From positions 1-39,264 of the forward strand of contig NZ_JAMQQG010000035.1 in NCBI RefSeq assembly GCF_023716925.1: a DNA stretch of 39,264 bases. The letters run 5' to 3'. Both the position numbers and the translations under genes were made by a program. Shown in pieces: positions 16,591 through 25,080 of this stretch. The notes under the pieces were generated by a model. The model searched no databases and was not told the origin of the DNA. It worked only from the letters and a program-made list of their open reading frames with translations. Each line of letters starts with the position of its first letter. The stretch's first letter is position 1. This DNA comes from Frankia sp. R82. Its GTDB lineage: Bacteria; Actinomycetota; Actinomycetes; Frankiales; Frankiaceae.

Positions 16591-16748
16591 TAGAAGTTGC
16601 CCCCGGATGTATGCCGTGTCACTATTCACTGCCCAGAAGGGGTGTCATTCAGGCCGACCGGACGTGCGGTTCTGCCGCGAGGTTCGGTTCGGTCTCGGCG
16701 CCCTGTGACCGGCGGCGCGGAGCAACGGACAAGCAGACTAGGGATTAT
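16591..16748 (+). promoter_or_regulatory. Leader 3 of the receptor array
   Basis: TAGAAGT (16591-16597), a 33-codon ORF beginning MYAVS at 16607, and the box GGAGCAACGGACAAGCAGAC-TAGGGAT before the ATG at 16749 match leader 2 closely, although the gene behind it is dead. Confidence 0.5.
16607..16708 (+). CDS. Leader ORF candidate 3 (33 residues)
   Basis: It begins MYAVSLFTAQKGCHSG, matching leader 2 at MYAVS and GCH-x-G. The early stop of leaders 1 and 2 is absent and the ORF runs to a TGA at 16706-16708. It may have decayed with the gene it precedes. Confidence 0.25.
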   Translation: MYAVSLFTAQKGCHSGRPDVRFCREVRFGLGAL

Positions 16749-17051
16749 ATGCGCACAGTTGGGAAGCGGTTCAGCACACTCAGTTGCTGTAACGCCTCGA
16801 AGTCGACTCGGCTGGGGCGGGCGGAAGCACCCGCAGGAACGCTCGTGGCAGCTTTATCTGCTTTACCTGCCGAGATGCTGCCGCTAAAAATGCGCTCCGT
16901 GTCGATGCGATCGCTGCGCGGTCAGCAAGTTCAACGCTCTGCGTGCATTCAGCTTCACCGTTCGTACTGCACGATCTCCTCAGTTGCGGTGTCGGCAAGG
17001 GTCAGCCGGCCGCCTACCGGGTCATCGACAACAGCCCGAACTCCTCTTGAG
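16749..17051 (+). pseudogene. Substrate-binding protein copy 4, heavily deleted
   Basis: The ATG and the first residues (MRTVGKRFS) match copy 1. After about 45 codons the sequence jumps to a piece equivalent to FNALRTAGFT (near 16930) in another frame, then to GKGQPAAYRVIDNSPNSS, which matches the receptor C-terminus. Everything between is gone. The stop TGA at 17048-17050 is followed by a hairpin like the other copies. Confidence 0.75.
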
Positions 17052-17073
17052 TGGTTCAGTTCTGAGTAGGGCT

Positions 17074-17099
17074 GTCCCGGGTTCGATCCGTCCCGGGAC
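17074..17099 (+). terminator. Hairpin after receptor relic 4
   Basis: GTCCCGGG (17074-17081) pairs with CCCGGGAC (17092-17099). It lies 190 bp before the transporter gene and would separate it from the receptor transcripts. Confidence 0.5.
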
Positions 17100-17288
17100 G
17101 GATCAGACCACGGACTGCTCACTGTCGACGATCTGCCGGCCGGGACTTGCCTCTCGGCCCGTATCCAGCGGCGGCCACGGCGTCGACCGCCGGGAATGGA
17201 CCCGGCGAACCTCGCCGGAGCGGGACAGTGCGCCCCCCGGCGCGGCCCGACCAAGGACCGGTCCGACCAGCACACCATTCGGGAGTAC

Positions 17289-20200
17289 GTGATGCATCAT
17301 GTCGGCTCGCTGTTGCTCGGGCTGGGAAACGGGGGCGTGTATGCCGCTCTCGCGCTCGCGCTGGTACTGACCTACCGAAGTTCCGGAGTCATCAACTTCG
17401 CGACCGGCGCGGTCGCGATGTATGTCGCCTACTCGTACGCCTACCTGCGCAGCGGCGAGCTCCTGGTGCTGATCCCGGGCCTGCCGACCTCGGTGAGTGT
17501 CGGTGGTGACTGGGGATTCGTCCCGGCACTGATCGCCGCGCTCGCCATCGGGGCACTGTTGGGTGCTCTGCTGTACCTGCTGGTGTTCCGCCCACTACGG
17601 GAGGCGCCGCCGCTGGCCCGGGCGGTGGCCTCGCTCGGCGTACTGGTCGTGATCCAGTCGGTGATGGCCATCCGGGTCGGAACCTCACCGGTGAGCGTTG
17701 AGGCGATCTTCCCGACCGACCGGTGGAAGGCCGGCTCGCTCACCCTGCTGGCCGACCGGTTCTACCTGGCGGTCACGGTCGTCGTACTCACCATCGTGCT
17801 TGCGGCGCTCTTCCGCTTCACCCGCTTCGGCCTGTTCACCCGCGCGGCCGCCGAGTCCCAGACCGGCGCGTACGTCAGCGGCATCTCGCCCGACCGGGTC
17901 TCGCTGTACAACTGGATGATCTCCGGGACGGTGGCGGGCGCGGCCGGCATCCTGATCGCCCCGCTGAGCCCGCTGTCTCCCTCGACCTACACCCTGTTCG
18001 TCGTGCCGGCGCTGGCCGCGGCGGTTGTCGGCGGCTTCCAGGGCCTGGTGTCGACGGTGATCGCCGGCCTGGCCATCGGCATGATGCAGTCGGAGGCCCT
18101 CACCCTTTCCGCGGACCACTCCTGGCTGCCTGGCTCGGGTGCGTCGGCGTTGGTGCCGCTGCTGATCATCCTGATCGCGTTGCTGGTCACCGGGCGCGGA
18201 ATCCCGGTCCGCACCGGCCTGGTGCGCCAGCCGCTCGGTCGCGCGCCGCGGCCCCGCTCGCTGACGCTGCCGACTGTCTCCGGTACCGCAATCGGTGTGA
18301 TCGCCCTGCTCCTCACGTCCGGTACCTGGCGGGCGGCGGTGATCGGGACGTTCATCGCCGCGATCCTCGGCCTGTCGCTGGTCGTCGTCACCGGGTTCGC
18401 CGGCCAGGTGTCGCTTGCCCAGCTCGCGCTCGCCGGCGCCTCGGCGTTCAGCCTGTCCGGGCTGACCACCAGCTGGCACATCCCGTTCCCGTTCGCGCCG
18501 CTGCTCTCCGCGCTGGTCGCCACCGTCCTCGGTGTCGTCATCGGTCTGCCGGCACTGCGACTACGTGGATTGACCCTGGGTATCGTCACCCTCGCGCTCG
18601 CCTACGCGATCGAGGCGGTCTGGTTCCGCAACTCCGACCTCGTCGGCAGCTCCGGCGCCAAGGTCTCCGACCCGTCGCTGTTCGGCTGGAACATCGGTAT
18701 CGGCAGCGGCGAGGCGTTCCCACGCCTTCCGTTCGGCATCCTCTGTCTGCTCGTCCTGGTCGCCGTCGCCTGGGGTGTCGCGAAACTGCGGATGAGCTCG
18801 CTGGGCTCGGCGATGCTCGCGGTGCGCGCCAACGAGCGTTCGGCCGCCGGTATCGGCGTCAACGTCGTTCGGGTCAAGCTGATCGCCTTCGCGCTGGCGT
18901 CGTTCATCGCCGGCCTCGGCGGTGCGCTGCTGGCCTACCGCAGCAGCGTGGTCACCTTCGACTCGTTCACCGCCCTCGGTGGCCTGACCCTGCTCTCCAC
19001 CGCCTACCTCGCCGGCGTCACGTCGGTGTACGGCGGCATCACCGCCGGCATCATGGCCGGGACCGGCATCGTCTACATCGCCATGGACCGGTGGATCAAC
19101 TTCGGTGACTGGTTCTCGGTGGTCTCCGGATTCGGCGTTATCCTCGTCCTGCTCACCCAGCCGGAAGGCATCGCCAGCGGCGGGCACGACCTTGTCGCCC
19201 TGGTCCGCAGGAGGATCAAGGCGAGGTCGGCGGTGCCGGCCGAAGCCGGTGCCGCAGCGGGTGATGATGTGCCGGCCGCTGTCACGGCCGAGGGTGCGGC
19301 ATCTGCGGCATCCGTCGAGACCACGACAGACGGTGCCGCATCTGCCGGTCCGCAGCCTGCCGCCTCGGTGGCCTCGGCCGAGCAGAACACCGCGCTCCTG
19401 GTGGACGGAGAGCGTGTTCCCCTCGAGGTCGAGAACGTGACGGTCCGGTACGGCGGGGTCGTCGCGGTGTCGGATGTGTCGCTGCGCATCGCCCCAGGGC
19501 AGATCGTCGGGCTGATCGGACCGAACGGTGCCGGCAAGACCAGCGCGATCGACGCGATCACCGGATTCGCCCGCGCCACCGGCACCGTCCGCCTCGGCGA
19601 GGAGCGTCTCGACACCTTGGCGACCCACGTCCGGGTCAAGCACGGGCTGGCCCGTACGTTCCAGTCGATCGAGCTGTACGACGACCTGACCGTGTCCGAG
19701 AACGTCAGCGCCGCACTGGCCGGCGTGCATGCCGATCATCGGCACCGCACCCTGGCCGCAGCCCTTGACCTGGTCGGCATCGCAGATCGGGTCGACCGTA
19801 CGGCCGGCGAGCTCAGCCAGGGCGAACGGCAGCTGGTCTCGATCGCCCGCGCGATCGCTACCGGCCCGCGGGTCCTGCTGCTCGACGAGCCGGCCGCGGG
19901 TCTGGACACCACCGAGTCCGTGTGGCTCGGGGAGAAGATCCGCTCGATCAGCCGCAGCGGTGTCGGCATTCTGCTGGTCGACCACGACGTCGCCCTCGTC
20001 CTCGACGTCTGCGACTACATCTACGTGCTCGACTTCGGCAAGGTGATCGCCGCCGGATCTCCCGACGAGATCCGCTCCAACCGCGCGGTTGCCGACGCCT
20101 ACCTCGGCAACGTTCACGACGGCGAACCCGCCGACGGCGAACCCGCTGCGGAGACGCCCGCCGCTGCGGAGACGCCCGCCGCTGCCGAGACGCCCGCCGC

Positions 20201-20567
20201 TGTGGAGGCGCCCGCCGCTGTGGAGACGCCCGCAGCTGTCGAGACGCCCGCCGCTGCTGCGGCAACCGTCGACGGCCCGGCGGCTGCCGATCCGGCCGGC
20301 AAGGACACGATCGCTGAGGTTCCGGCAGCTCCCGCAACCGCTGCCGTTCCTGCCGATGCTGCGGCTTCTACGACCGCTGCGGCTCCTGCAGGTGCCGTGA
20401 TCGGCGGGAAAGCGCCAGTTGGAAGCACCATCGAAAGCAAGGCACCCAACGGCAGGGCCCATGACAACGGGGCCGGCACGGGCGACGCGGGTGCTGGTGG
20501 CAGCGTTGGTGGCGAGGACGCCACCGGCGGTACGGTCGACTCCGACGCGACGGTGGTGACGTCATGA
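17289..20567 (+). CDS. Fused branched-chain-type ABC transporter: LivH-LivM permeases with LivG ATPase
   Basis: The open frame spans three normally separate proteins. GTG at 17289 or ATG at 17292 (GGGAG upstream) gives about 1091 residues. Residues 1-300 are a LivH-type permease (GVINFATGAVAMYVAY, PLREAPPLARAVASLG). About 328-635 is LivM-type (GFAGQVSLAQLALAGASAF, LRGLTLGIVTLALA). An Ala-rich linker runs to about 709. About 710-938 is a LivG-type ATPase with Walker A GPNGAGKTS (743-751), signature LSQGERQ (841), Walker B LLLDEP (862) and H-loop HD. A 150-residue Ala/Pro/Glu tail follows with six hexapeptide repeats. It forms the membrane core of an importer with LivF, whose start overlaps its end by 4 bp, fed by the receptor lipoproteins upstream. 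No frameshift or stop separates the modules. Confidence 0.93.
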   Translation: MMHHVGSLLLGLGNGGVYAALALALVLTYRSSGVINFATGAVAMYVAYSYAYLRSGELLVLIPGLPTSVSVGGDWGFVPALIAALAIGALLGALLYLLVFRPLREAPPLARAVASLGVLVVIQSVMAIRVGTSPVSVEAIFPTDRWKAGSLTLLADRFYLAVTVVVLTIVLAALFRFTRFGLFTRAAAESQTGAYVSGISPDRVSLYNWMISGTVAGAAGILIAPLSPLSPSTYTLFVVPALAAAVVGGFQGLVSTVIAGLAIGMMQSEALTLSADHSWLPGSGASALVPLLIILIALLVTGRGIPVRTGLVRQPLGRAPRPRSLTLPTVSGTAIGVIALLLTSGTWRAAVIGTFIAAILGLSLVVVTGFAGQVSLAQLALAGASAFSLSGLTTSWHIPFPFAPLLSALVATVLGVVIGLPALRLRGLTLGIVTLALAYAIEAVWFRNSDLVGSSGAKVSDPSLFGWNIGIGSGEAFPRLPFGILCLLVLVAVAWGVAKLRMSSLGSAMLAVRANERSAAGIGVNVVRVKLIAFALASFIAGLGGALLAYRSSVVTFDSFTALGGLTLLSTAYLAGVTSVYGGITAGIMAGTGIVYIAMDRWINFGDWFSVVSGFGVILVLLTQPEGIASGGHDLVALVRRRIKARSAVPAEAGAAAGDDVPAAVTAEGAASAASVETTTDGAASAGPQPAASVASAEQNTALLVDGERVPLEVENVTVRYGGVVAVSDVSLRIAPGQIVGLIGPNGAGKTSAIDAITGFARATGTVRLGEERLDTLATHVRVKHGLARTFQSIELYDDLTVSENVSAALAGVHADHRHRTLAAALDLVGIADRVDRTAGELSQGERQLVSIARAIATGPRVLLLDEPAAGLDTTESVWLGEKIRSISRSGVGILLVDHDVALVLDVCDYIYVLDFGKVIAAGSPDEIRSNRAVADAYLGNVHDGEPADGEPAAETPAAAETPAAAETPAAVEAPAAVETPAAVETPAAAAATVDGPAAADPAGKDTIAEVPAAPATAAVPADAAASTTAAAPAGAVIGGKAPVGSTIESKAPNGRAHDNGAGTGDAGAGGSVGGEDATGGTVDSDATVVTS
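20148..20255 (+). repeat. Six 18-bp tandem repeats encoding (A/V)-E-T-P-A-A
   Basis: Six consecutive 18-bp units based on GCGGAGACGCCCGCCGCT, with few changes, encode hexapeptides in the C-terminal tail of the fused transporter. The unit length preserves the frame. The tail is probably disordered. Confidence 0.85.
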
Positions 20568-21301
20568 CAACCAGTCTGACCTGCGAATCTCTGACTGGGG
20601 GGCGGGGCTCGTCCGAGGTCTTCCGCGGCCTCGATCTCACTGTCGCCCCGGGAAAGGTGCTGGCCCTACTCGGGCCGAACGGGGCCGGTAAGACCACGCT
20701 GTTGCTCACCCTCGCAGGTCTGCTGCCGTCTCGCAGCGGCAAGATCTCGGTGGGGGAGACCCAGCTTCCCAGCGGCAAGCCGGGGGCGGCGAACCGCGCT
20801 GGCGTGGTCCTCGTCCCGGACAACCGGGCGTTGTTCACCCAGCTCACTGTCGAGGACAACCTGCGCGCCGCCGCTCGTAGGCATGGTCCGAAGCCCCGGG
20901 CCATGCTCGAGCTGTTCCCGGATCTGGAGAAGCGCTGGAGTGTCCCGTCCGGTGCGCTGTCCGGTGGCGAGCAGCAGATGCTGGTGTTGGCCCGCGCGCT
21001 GATCCAGCAGCCGAAGGTGCTGCTCGTCGACGAGCTCAGCATGGGTCTGGCACCCCTGATCGTGCAGGCGCTGTTCCGGACCGTGCGTCAGGTCGCCGAC
21101 GAGCAGGGCTGCGCGGTCGTGCTCGTCGAACAGCACGTCAACCTGGCCCTGCAGATGGCGGACGACGCGGCTGTTCTCAGCCGGGGTGCACTGGTGCTGC
21201 AGGCCCCGGCGGCGGAGCTCGCGGCCGAGCCCGAGCGGGTCGAGGCCGCCTACTTCGGCGCGGGCCGAGAGGCGAAGGAGACGGCCGCCGTCGCTGCCTG
21301 A
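20564..21301 (+). CDS. livF: LivF-type ABC transporter ATPase
   Basis: 245 residues; the ATG at 20564 overlaps the end of the fused LivHMG gene by four bases (ATGA), so translation is probably coupled. Walker A GPNGAGKTT is at residues 37-45, the signature LSGGEQQ, then Walker B VLLVDELSMGLAP and the H-loop EQH follow; VDE-LS-GLAP is typical of LivF. It pairs with the LivG domain to power uptake of the ligand presented by the upstream lipoproteins. It ends the operon, as a 19-bp stem-loop follows 16 bases after the stop. Confidence 0.93.
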   Translation: MTTSLTCESLTGGRGSSEVFRGLDLTVAPGKVLALLGPNGAGKTTLLLTLAGLLPSRSGKISVGETQLPSGKPGAANRAGVVLVPDNRALFTQLTVEDNLRAAARRHGPKPRAMLELFPDLEKRWSVPSGALSGGEQQMLVLARALIQQPKVLLVDELSMGLAPLIVQALFRTVRQVADEQGCAVVLVEQHVNLALQMADDAAVLSRGALVLQAPAAELAAEPERVEAAYFGAGREAKETAAVAA

Positions 21302-21317
21302 ACATATGAGTCTCCAT

Positions 21318-21364
21318 GAACGCCCCGAGCACCAGCCATGACCCTGCTGGTGCTCGGGGCGTTC
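21318..21364 (+). terminator. Strong terminator of the transporter operon
   Basis: GAACGCCCCGAGCACCAGC (21318-21336) pairs perfectly over 19 bp with 21346-21364 around a 9-base loop. This is the longest perfect stem in the window. Confidence 0.85.
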
Positions 21365-21445
21365 GGCGTGCTGTGAGACCAGAACCCCAATGGGCCCGGC
21401 AGGTCCGGTAAGTCCGGCAGGTTCGATGAGGCAGAGGAGGCAGGA

Positions 21446-22570
21446 ATGTTGACCAAGGCTGCAGTGCTGTTCGACCAGCCGGGCAAGTGGGAGGTCGCGG
21501 AGGTTGAGCTCGAGCCGCCCCAGCAGGACGAGCTGCTCGTTCGGATGGTCGCCGGCGGTATGTGCCATTCCGACGACCACATCGCCACCGGTGATCTGCC
21601 GATCCCGGCGCAGGGGCTGCCCATCGCCGGTGGCCACGAGGGAGCGGGCGTCGTCGAGGAGGTCGGGCCGAACACTCCCGGGTGGAAGGTCGGCGATCAC
21701 GTCGTCCTGTCGTTCCTGTCCACCTGCGGGCTGTGTCGCTGGTGCGCGTCGGGCATGCAGAACCTGTGCGACAACGGGGCCCGCGTGCTCGCGGGTGTCC
21801 GGGCTGACGGCACGCGGCGGATGTCGCTGGACGGTCGGCCCATCGGCCAGGCTGCCGGTGTGTCGGCCTTCAGCCAGTACGCCACCGTATCGGTGCAGTC
21901 CGCGGTGCGCTGCCCGTCGGACGTTCCGCTCGAGCTTGCCGCGCTGACCAGCTGCGGCGTGCCGACCGGCTGGGGTGCGGCCGTGCGCTCGGCCGATGTG
22001 CGGCCGGGGGACGTCGTCATCGTTGTCGGCGTCGGCGGGATCGGCATGAACGCCGTGCAGGGCGCGGCCCACGCCGGCGCGACGGTCGTCATTGCGGTCG
22101 ACCCGGTCGAGTACAAGCGCGACGCCGCCCGCACCTTCGGCGCCACCCACGCCGTCGCGGAGATGGCGCAGGCCACCGAGATCGCCCGCGGTTTCACCAA
22201 CGGCCAGGGCGCGGACGCGTGCATCATCTGCGTCGGGATGACCACGCCCGAACAGGTCGCCGCCGGCGTCGACGCGATTCGCAAGGCCGGAACCTGCGTG
22301 CTGGTCGGAATGGGCAAGGCCGCCGATGACGTGGCCATCCCCGTGTCCGTCCGGCACATCGTGCTCTACCAGAAGCGGATCCAGGGTTCGCTGTTCGGCG
22401 CGTCGAACCCGTCCCGGGACATCCCGGCGCTCCTCGAGCTCTACCGGCAGGGACGGCTCAAGCTCGATGAGCTCGTCACCACCCGGTACACCCTGGACGA
22501 CATCAACAAGGGTTACGAGGACATGCGCACGGGCTCGAACATCCGCGGCATCATCGTCCACGACCACTGA
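21446..22570 (+). CDS. NDMA-type zinc alcohol dehydrogenase, copy 1
   Basis: 374 residues, with ATG at 21446 after GAGGAGGCAG. It is a zinc-dependent medium-chain dehydrogenase of the type annotated as NDMA-dependent alcohol dehydrogenase in actinobacteria. The catalytic zinc ligands include Cys40 and His64-Glu65 (GGHEGAG), and the structural zinc lobe has Cys94, 97, 100 and 108. The nucleotide motif GVGGIG is near residue 195. Family members often keep NAD(H) tightly bound and pass electrons to another acceptor (mycofactocin in many cases); no mycofactocin genes are in the window. It would oxidise an alcohol to an aldehyde. It follows the transporter operon after a terminator and faces a second, related gene. 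Confidence 0.88.
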   Translation: MLTKAAVLFDQPGKWEVAEVELEPPQQDELLVRMVAGGMCHSDDHIATGDLPIPAQGLPIAGGHEGAGVVEEVGPNTPGWKVGDHVVLSFLSTCGLCRWCASGMQNLCDNGARVLAGVRADGTRRMSLDGRPIGQAAGVSAFSQYATVSVQSAVRCPSDVPLELAALTSCGVPTGWGAAVRSADVRPGDVVIVVGVGGIGMNAVQGAAHAGATVVIAVDPVEYKRDAARTFGATHAVAEMAQATEIARGFTNGQGADACIICVGMTTPEQVAAGVDAIRKAGTCVLVGMGKAADDVAIPVSVRHIVLYQKRIQGSLFGASNPSRDIPALLELYRQGRLKLDELVTTRYTLDDINKGYEDMRTGSNIRGIIVHDH

Positions 22571-22600
22571 GTCATCCCCGAGCTGTTTCCGTGCTGACCA

Positions 22601-22650
22601 CCGGGCAGGTGGCCGACCGCCGGTCTACCCGGAGCCGACCGCCTGCCCGG
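22601..22650. terminator. Candidate bidirectional terminator between the two ADH genes
   Basis: CCGGGCAGG (22601-22609) can pair with CCTGCCCGG (22642-22650), with further G/C pairing inside the 32-base loop. It lies between convergent genes, where one structure could serve both. The rest of 22571-22825 shows nothing else. Confidence 0.4.
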
Positions 22651-22825
22651 CCGCGGGTTCAGCCGGTGCCGCCCGCTGCTGCACCGGTCACGACTCCGGT
22701 AACGACTGCGACCCGGCCAGGCACCGCTGCCGCGAGGTTGTCCGTCTGACTGTTCAGCTCGGTGCTCGCGCTGCTTCCTGCGCCGTTGTTCGTGCCGCCA
22801 CCAACACCGCCGTTCGTGCCGTTCA

Positions 22826-23953
22826 TCAGCTGGCCTCGTCGAAGGTGATCGCCCCCCGCAGAAGTCGGCCGGCCTCGAGGTCGGCATAGCCCTCGTTCAC
22901 CTGGTCGAGGGTGTACGTCCTGGTGATCAGTTCGTCGATCTTGAGGATGCCGGCCTTGTACAGGTCGAGCAGCCGGGGGATCGCCACCCGAGGGCTCTGC
23001 GAGCCGTAGAGGCAGCCGCGGATCTGCTTGTTCGACATCGCGAACGTGAACAGGTCGAGGTCAGCCACCTTCTGCCCGAACGGCGCCACCGACGTCACCA
23101 CACAGGTCCCGTCCTTGCCGGTCAGGGCGAGCGCGGGCTGCAGCAGTTCGGAGGTCATCACCGAGAACGCGCAGATCACCGACTGACACATGGCGCCGTG
23201 GGTCAGGTCGCGAATTGCCTCGGCGGCCTCCTCGGTGGAGGCGAACGCGTGCGTGGCCCCGAAGCGCAGCGCCTGTTCCCGCTTGAACTCCACCGGGTCG
23301 ACCGCAATGATCAGTCGTGCCCCGGCGATCCGTGCGCCCTGCACGGCGCTGACCCCGATCCCGCCGATTCCCAGGACGGCGACCGCGTCACCGGGTTTCA
23401 CCTCCGCCCGGTTGACCGCGGAGCCGAATCCGGTGGCGACGCCGCACGAGACCAGCGCGGCGACCGTCCACGGTACGTCCGGGTCGATCTTCACAATGGT
23501 CGATTCGGCGAGCAGCTGACGCTCGGAGAACGCGCCGATCTGGGTGTAGCGCGCGACGGCCTCGTCACCGAGGTGGTGTGCGATCCGTCCATCGGTGATC
23601 ATCCCGACGTTGAACAGCTTGGCGCCGTCGTTGCACAGGAAAGCCCGACCACTAACACAGAAGACGCACCTCCCGCACGACGGGACGAACGACATGGCGA
23701 CATGGTCGCCCGGGCTGACGGACGTGACACCCGGGCCCACCTCGAGCACCTCGCCGGCACCCTCGTGTCCGCAGATCATCGGGAAGTGCGGCATCGGCAT
23801 CGCGCCGGAGCGCGCATGCTCGTCCGAATGGCACAGGCCGCAGGCCCGCACATCGATCAGAACCTCGCCTTCCCGGGGTTCGTCGATCTCGACAGTCTCG
23901 ATCTTGAAGTCCTGGCCGGGGCCGAACAGCAGAGCCGCTCGCGAGCTGACCAT
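22826..23953 (-). CDS. NDMA-type zinc alcohol dehydrogenase, copy 2
   Basis: ATG at 23953 with AAAGGCGG upstream gives 375 residues; the longer open frame upstream is not conserved. Zinc ligands: Cys41, His63-Glu64 (CGHEGAG) and the structural set Cys93, 96, 99 and 107. The nucleotide motif is GIGGIG. It shares order and many residues with the ADH at 21446-22570, but they are clearly diverged paralogues rather than a recent duplication. It is transcribed toward the first ADH and away from a TetR regulator, 250 bp apart, which is the usual arrangement for regulator and target. Substrate unknown. Confidence 0.88.
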   Translation of the reverse strand: MVSSRAALLFGPGQDFKIETVEIDEPREGEVLIDVRACGLCHSDEHARSGAMPMPHFPMICGHEGAGEVLEVGPGVTSVSPGDHVAMSFVPSCGRCVFCVSGRAFLCNDGAKLFNVGMITDGRIAHHLGDEAVARYTQIGAFSERQLLAESTIVKIDPDVPWTVAALVSCGVATGFGSAVNRAEVKPGDAVAVLGIGGIGVSAVQGARIAGARLIIAVDPVEFKREQALRFGATHAFASTEEAAEAIRDLTHGAMCQSVICAFSVMTSELLQPALALTGKDGTCVVTSVAPFGQKVADLDLFTFAMSNKQIRGCLYGSQSPRVAIPRLLDLYKAGILKIDELITRTYTLDQVNEGYADLEAGRLLRGAITFDEAS

Positions 23954-24094
23954 GAGAAGCCGCCTTTCGTGCGTCCGGCAGGCGTCCGCAGCCGGGCGAT
24001 CGACCTTGAGTAGGGCGAGACAACCATGCCATAGTGTGTCGTCGTGAGACAGTCCTGCCGACAAGGGCGACGTTTGCTCCGGCTGGAGTCGGCA

Positions 24095-24107
24095 GGTGTG
24101 GCACACC
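24095..24107. promoter_or_regulatory. Palindromic operator candidate between ADH copy 2 and TetR gene
   Basis: GGTGTG-G-CACACC is a perfect 13-bp palindrome in the divergent promoter region. A second inverted repeat CTGCCGAC (24055-24062) / GTCGGCAG (24088-24095) overlaps its edge. Either could bind the TetR protein. Confidence 0.4.
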
Positions 24108-24203
24108 CCGCAGGAGCCACCTTGGCGACATGTTCATCGGGCTCCCCGGTGCGATCCGAGGTCGCCGTACAACCATGACGCGATACCGACCGATCCCAGC
24201 ACG

Positions 24204-24968
24204 ATGAGTCAACCCGACAGCGACGTGGCGCTGCCCGACGACGTACGGTTGCCGCGCGATGCGTCGACGCGCGCGCGGAGTGGGCGGCGGCAGCAGGGTT
24301 GGTGGGGTAGCGAGAGCGCGCTGCTCGATGATGCCGAGGCGCGCCGACGCCTGATCGCCGCGGCAGGCCGGTGCGTGGTCAGGCGTGGCTCGAGCCGAAT
24401 TCGGATCGAGGAGGTCGCTGTTGAGGCGGGCGTCTCCCGATCCACCGTGTATCGATACTTTCATACCCGGGACGACCTCATTCTTGCCGTCCTGCTCGAT
24501 CGGGTCGACACCGGTATGGACGCGGGGCTGGATTCCCAGCCCGACCCGGATGACGCCCGCATCACCCTCGTTGAGATGCTCGTGCGGGGAGCCAGTCTCA
24601 TCGACAGCGACGCTCTCACCGAGGCGCTGTTCGCAGCAGGTGGCCGGGCAAGCGTCGACTCCCTGCCCTTGGCCGCGGAGCCGATCGTCGAGGCGGTCTA
24701 TCGGCGCATGCAACCTCTCCTGCAGCGCTGGCAGAGCAGCGGGCAACTGCACGCCGATCTTGACCTGTGGGAGGCCGTGCGCTGGCTGATCTCCGCCGGC
24801 GGCGCCATGATGACCCCGCCCTGGTCCGCTCGCAGCCTGTCCGACAAGCGCCTGTTCGCCGAGAGATATCTGATCCGTGCGCTGGTTCAGACGCCGGCAT
24901 CGTGCCCGCCCACATCCGCACCCGAGCCGAGGCCCGGACCTGCGTCCAGTGCCGTGCCGGACTCCTAG
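24204..24968 (+). CDS. TetR-family transcriptional regulator
   Basis: ATG at 24204 gives 254 residues; the open frame starts earlier but upstream residues look non-coding and no site is present. The TetR helix-turn-helix is clear around residues 55-90 (RIRIEEVAVEAGVSRSTVYRYFHTRDDLILAVL). The C-terminal part is a helical ligand domain without close motif. The first 45 residues are a charged extension, and the tail is Pro-rich. It probably represses the divergent ADH gene and perhaps itself. It is convergent with the FAD hydroxylase gene. Confidence 0.88.
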   Translation: MSQPDSDVALPDDVRLPRDASTRARSGRRQQGWWGSESALLDDAEARRRLIAAAGRCVVRRGSSRIRIEEVAVEAGVSRSTVYRYFHTRDDLILAVLLDRVDTGMDAGLDSQPDPDDARITLVEMLVRGASLIDSDALTEALFAAGGRASVDSLPLAAEPIVEAVYRRMQPLLQRWQSSGQLHADLDLWEAVRWLISAGGAMMTPPWSARSLSDKRLFAERYLIRALVQTPASCPPTSAPEPRPGPASSAVPDS

Positions 24969-25080
24969 CCCGGCCTCGAGCCTGCCTCCCGGCAGGAGCC
25001 CCAATCTGGGCCGACGCCTGTGGACCACACCGGCCAGTCTCTTTGCCCACTGCTTACCTGCCTCTCAGCCGCCTGTCGGT

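Noticed and set aside
18561-22567. Two 633-codon minus-strand frames across the transporter operon and ADH gene
   Set aside because: They are mirror frames of genes with clear Walker and zinc motifs. Their translations are Arg/Gly/Asp-rich and featureless.
24096-24203. Longer N-terminus for the TetR protein
   Set aside because: The extra residues are encoded by the divergent promoter region containing the palindromes and look random.
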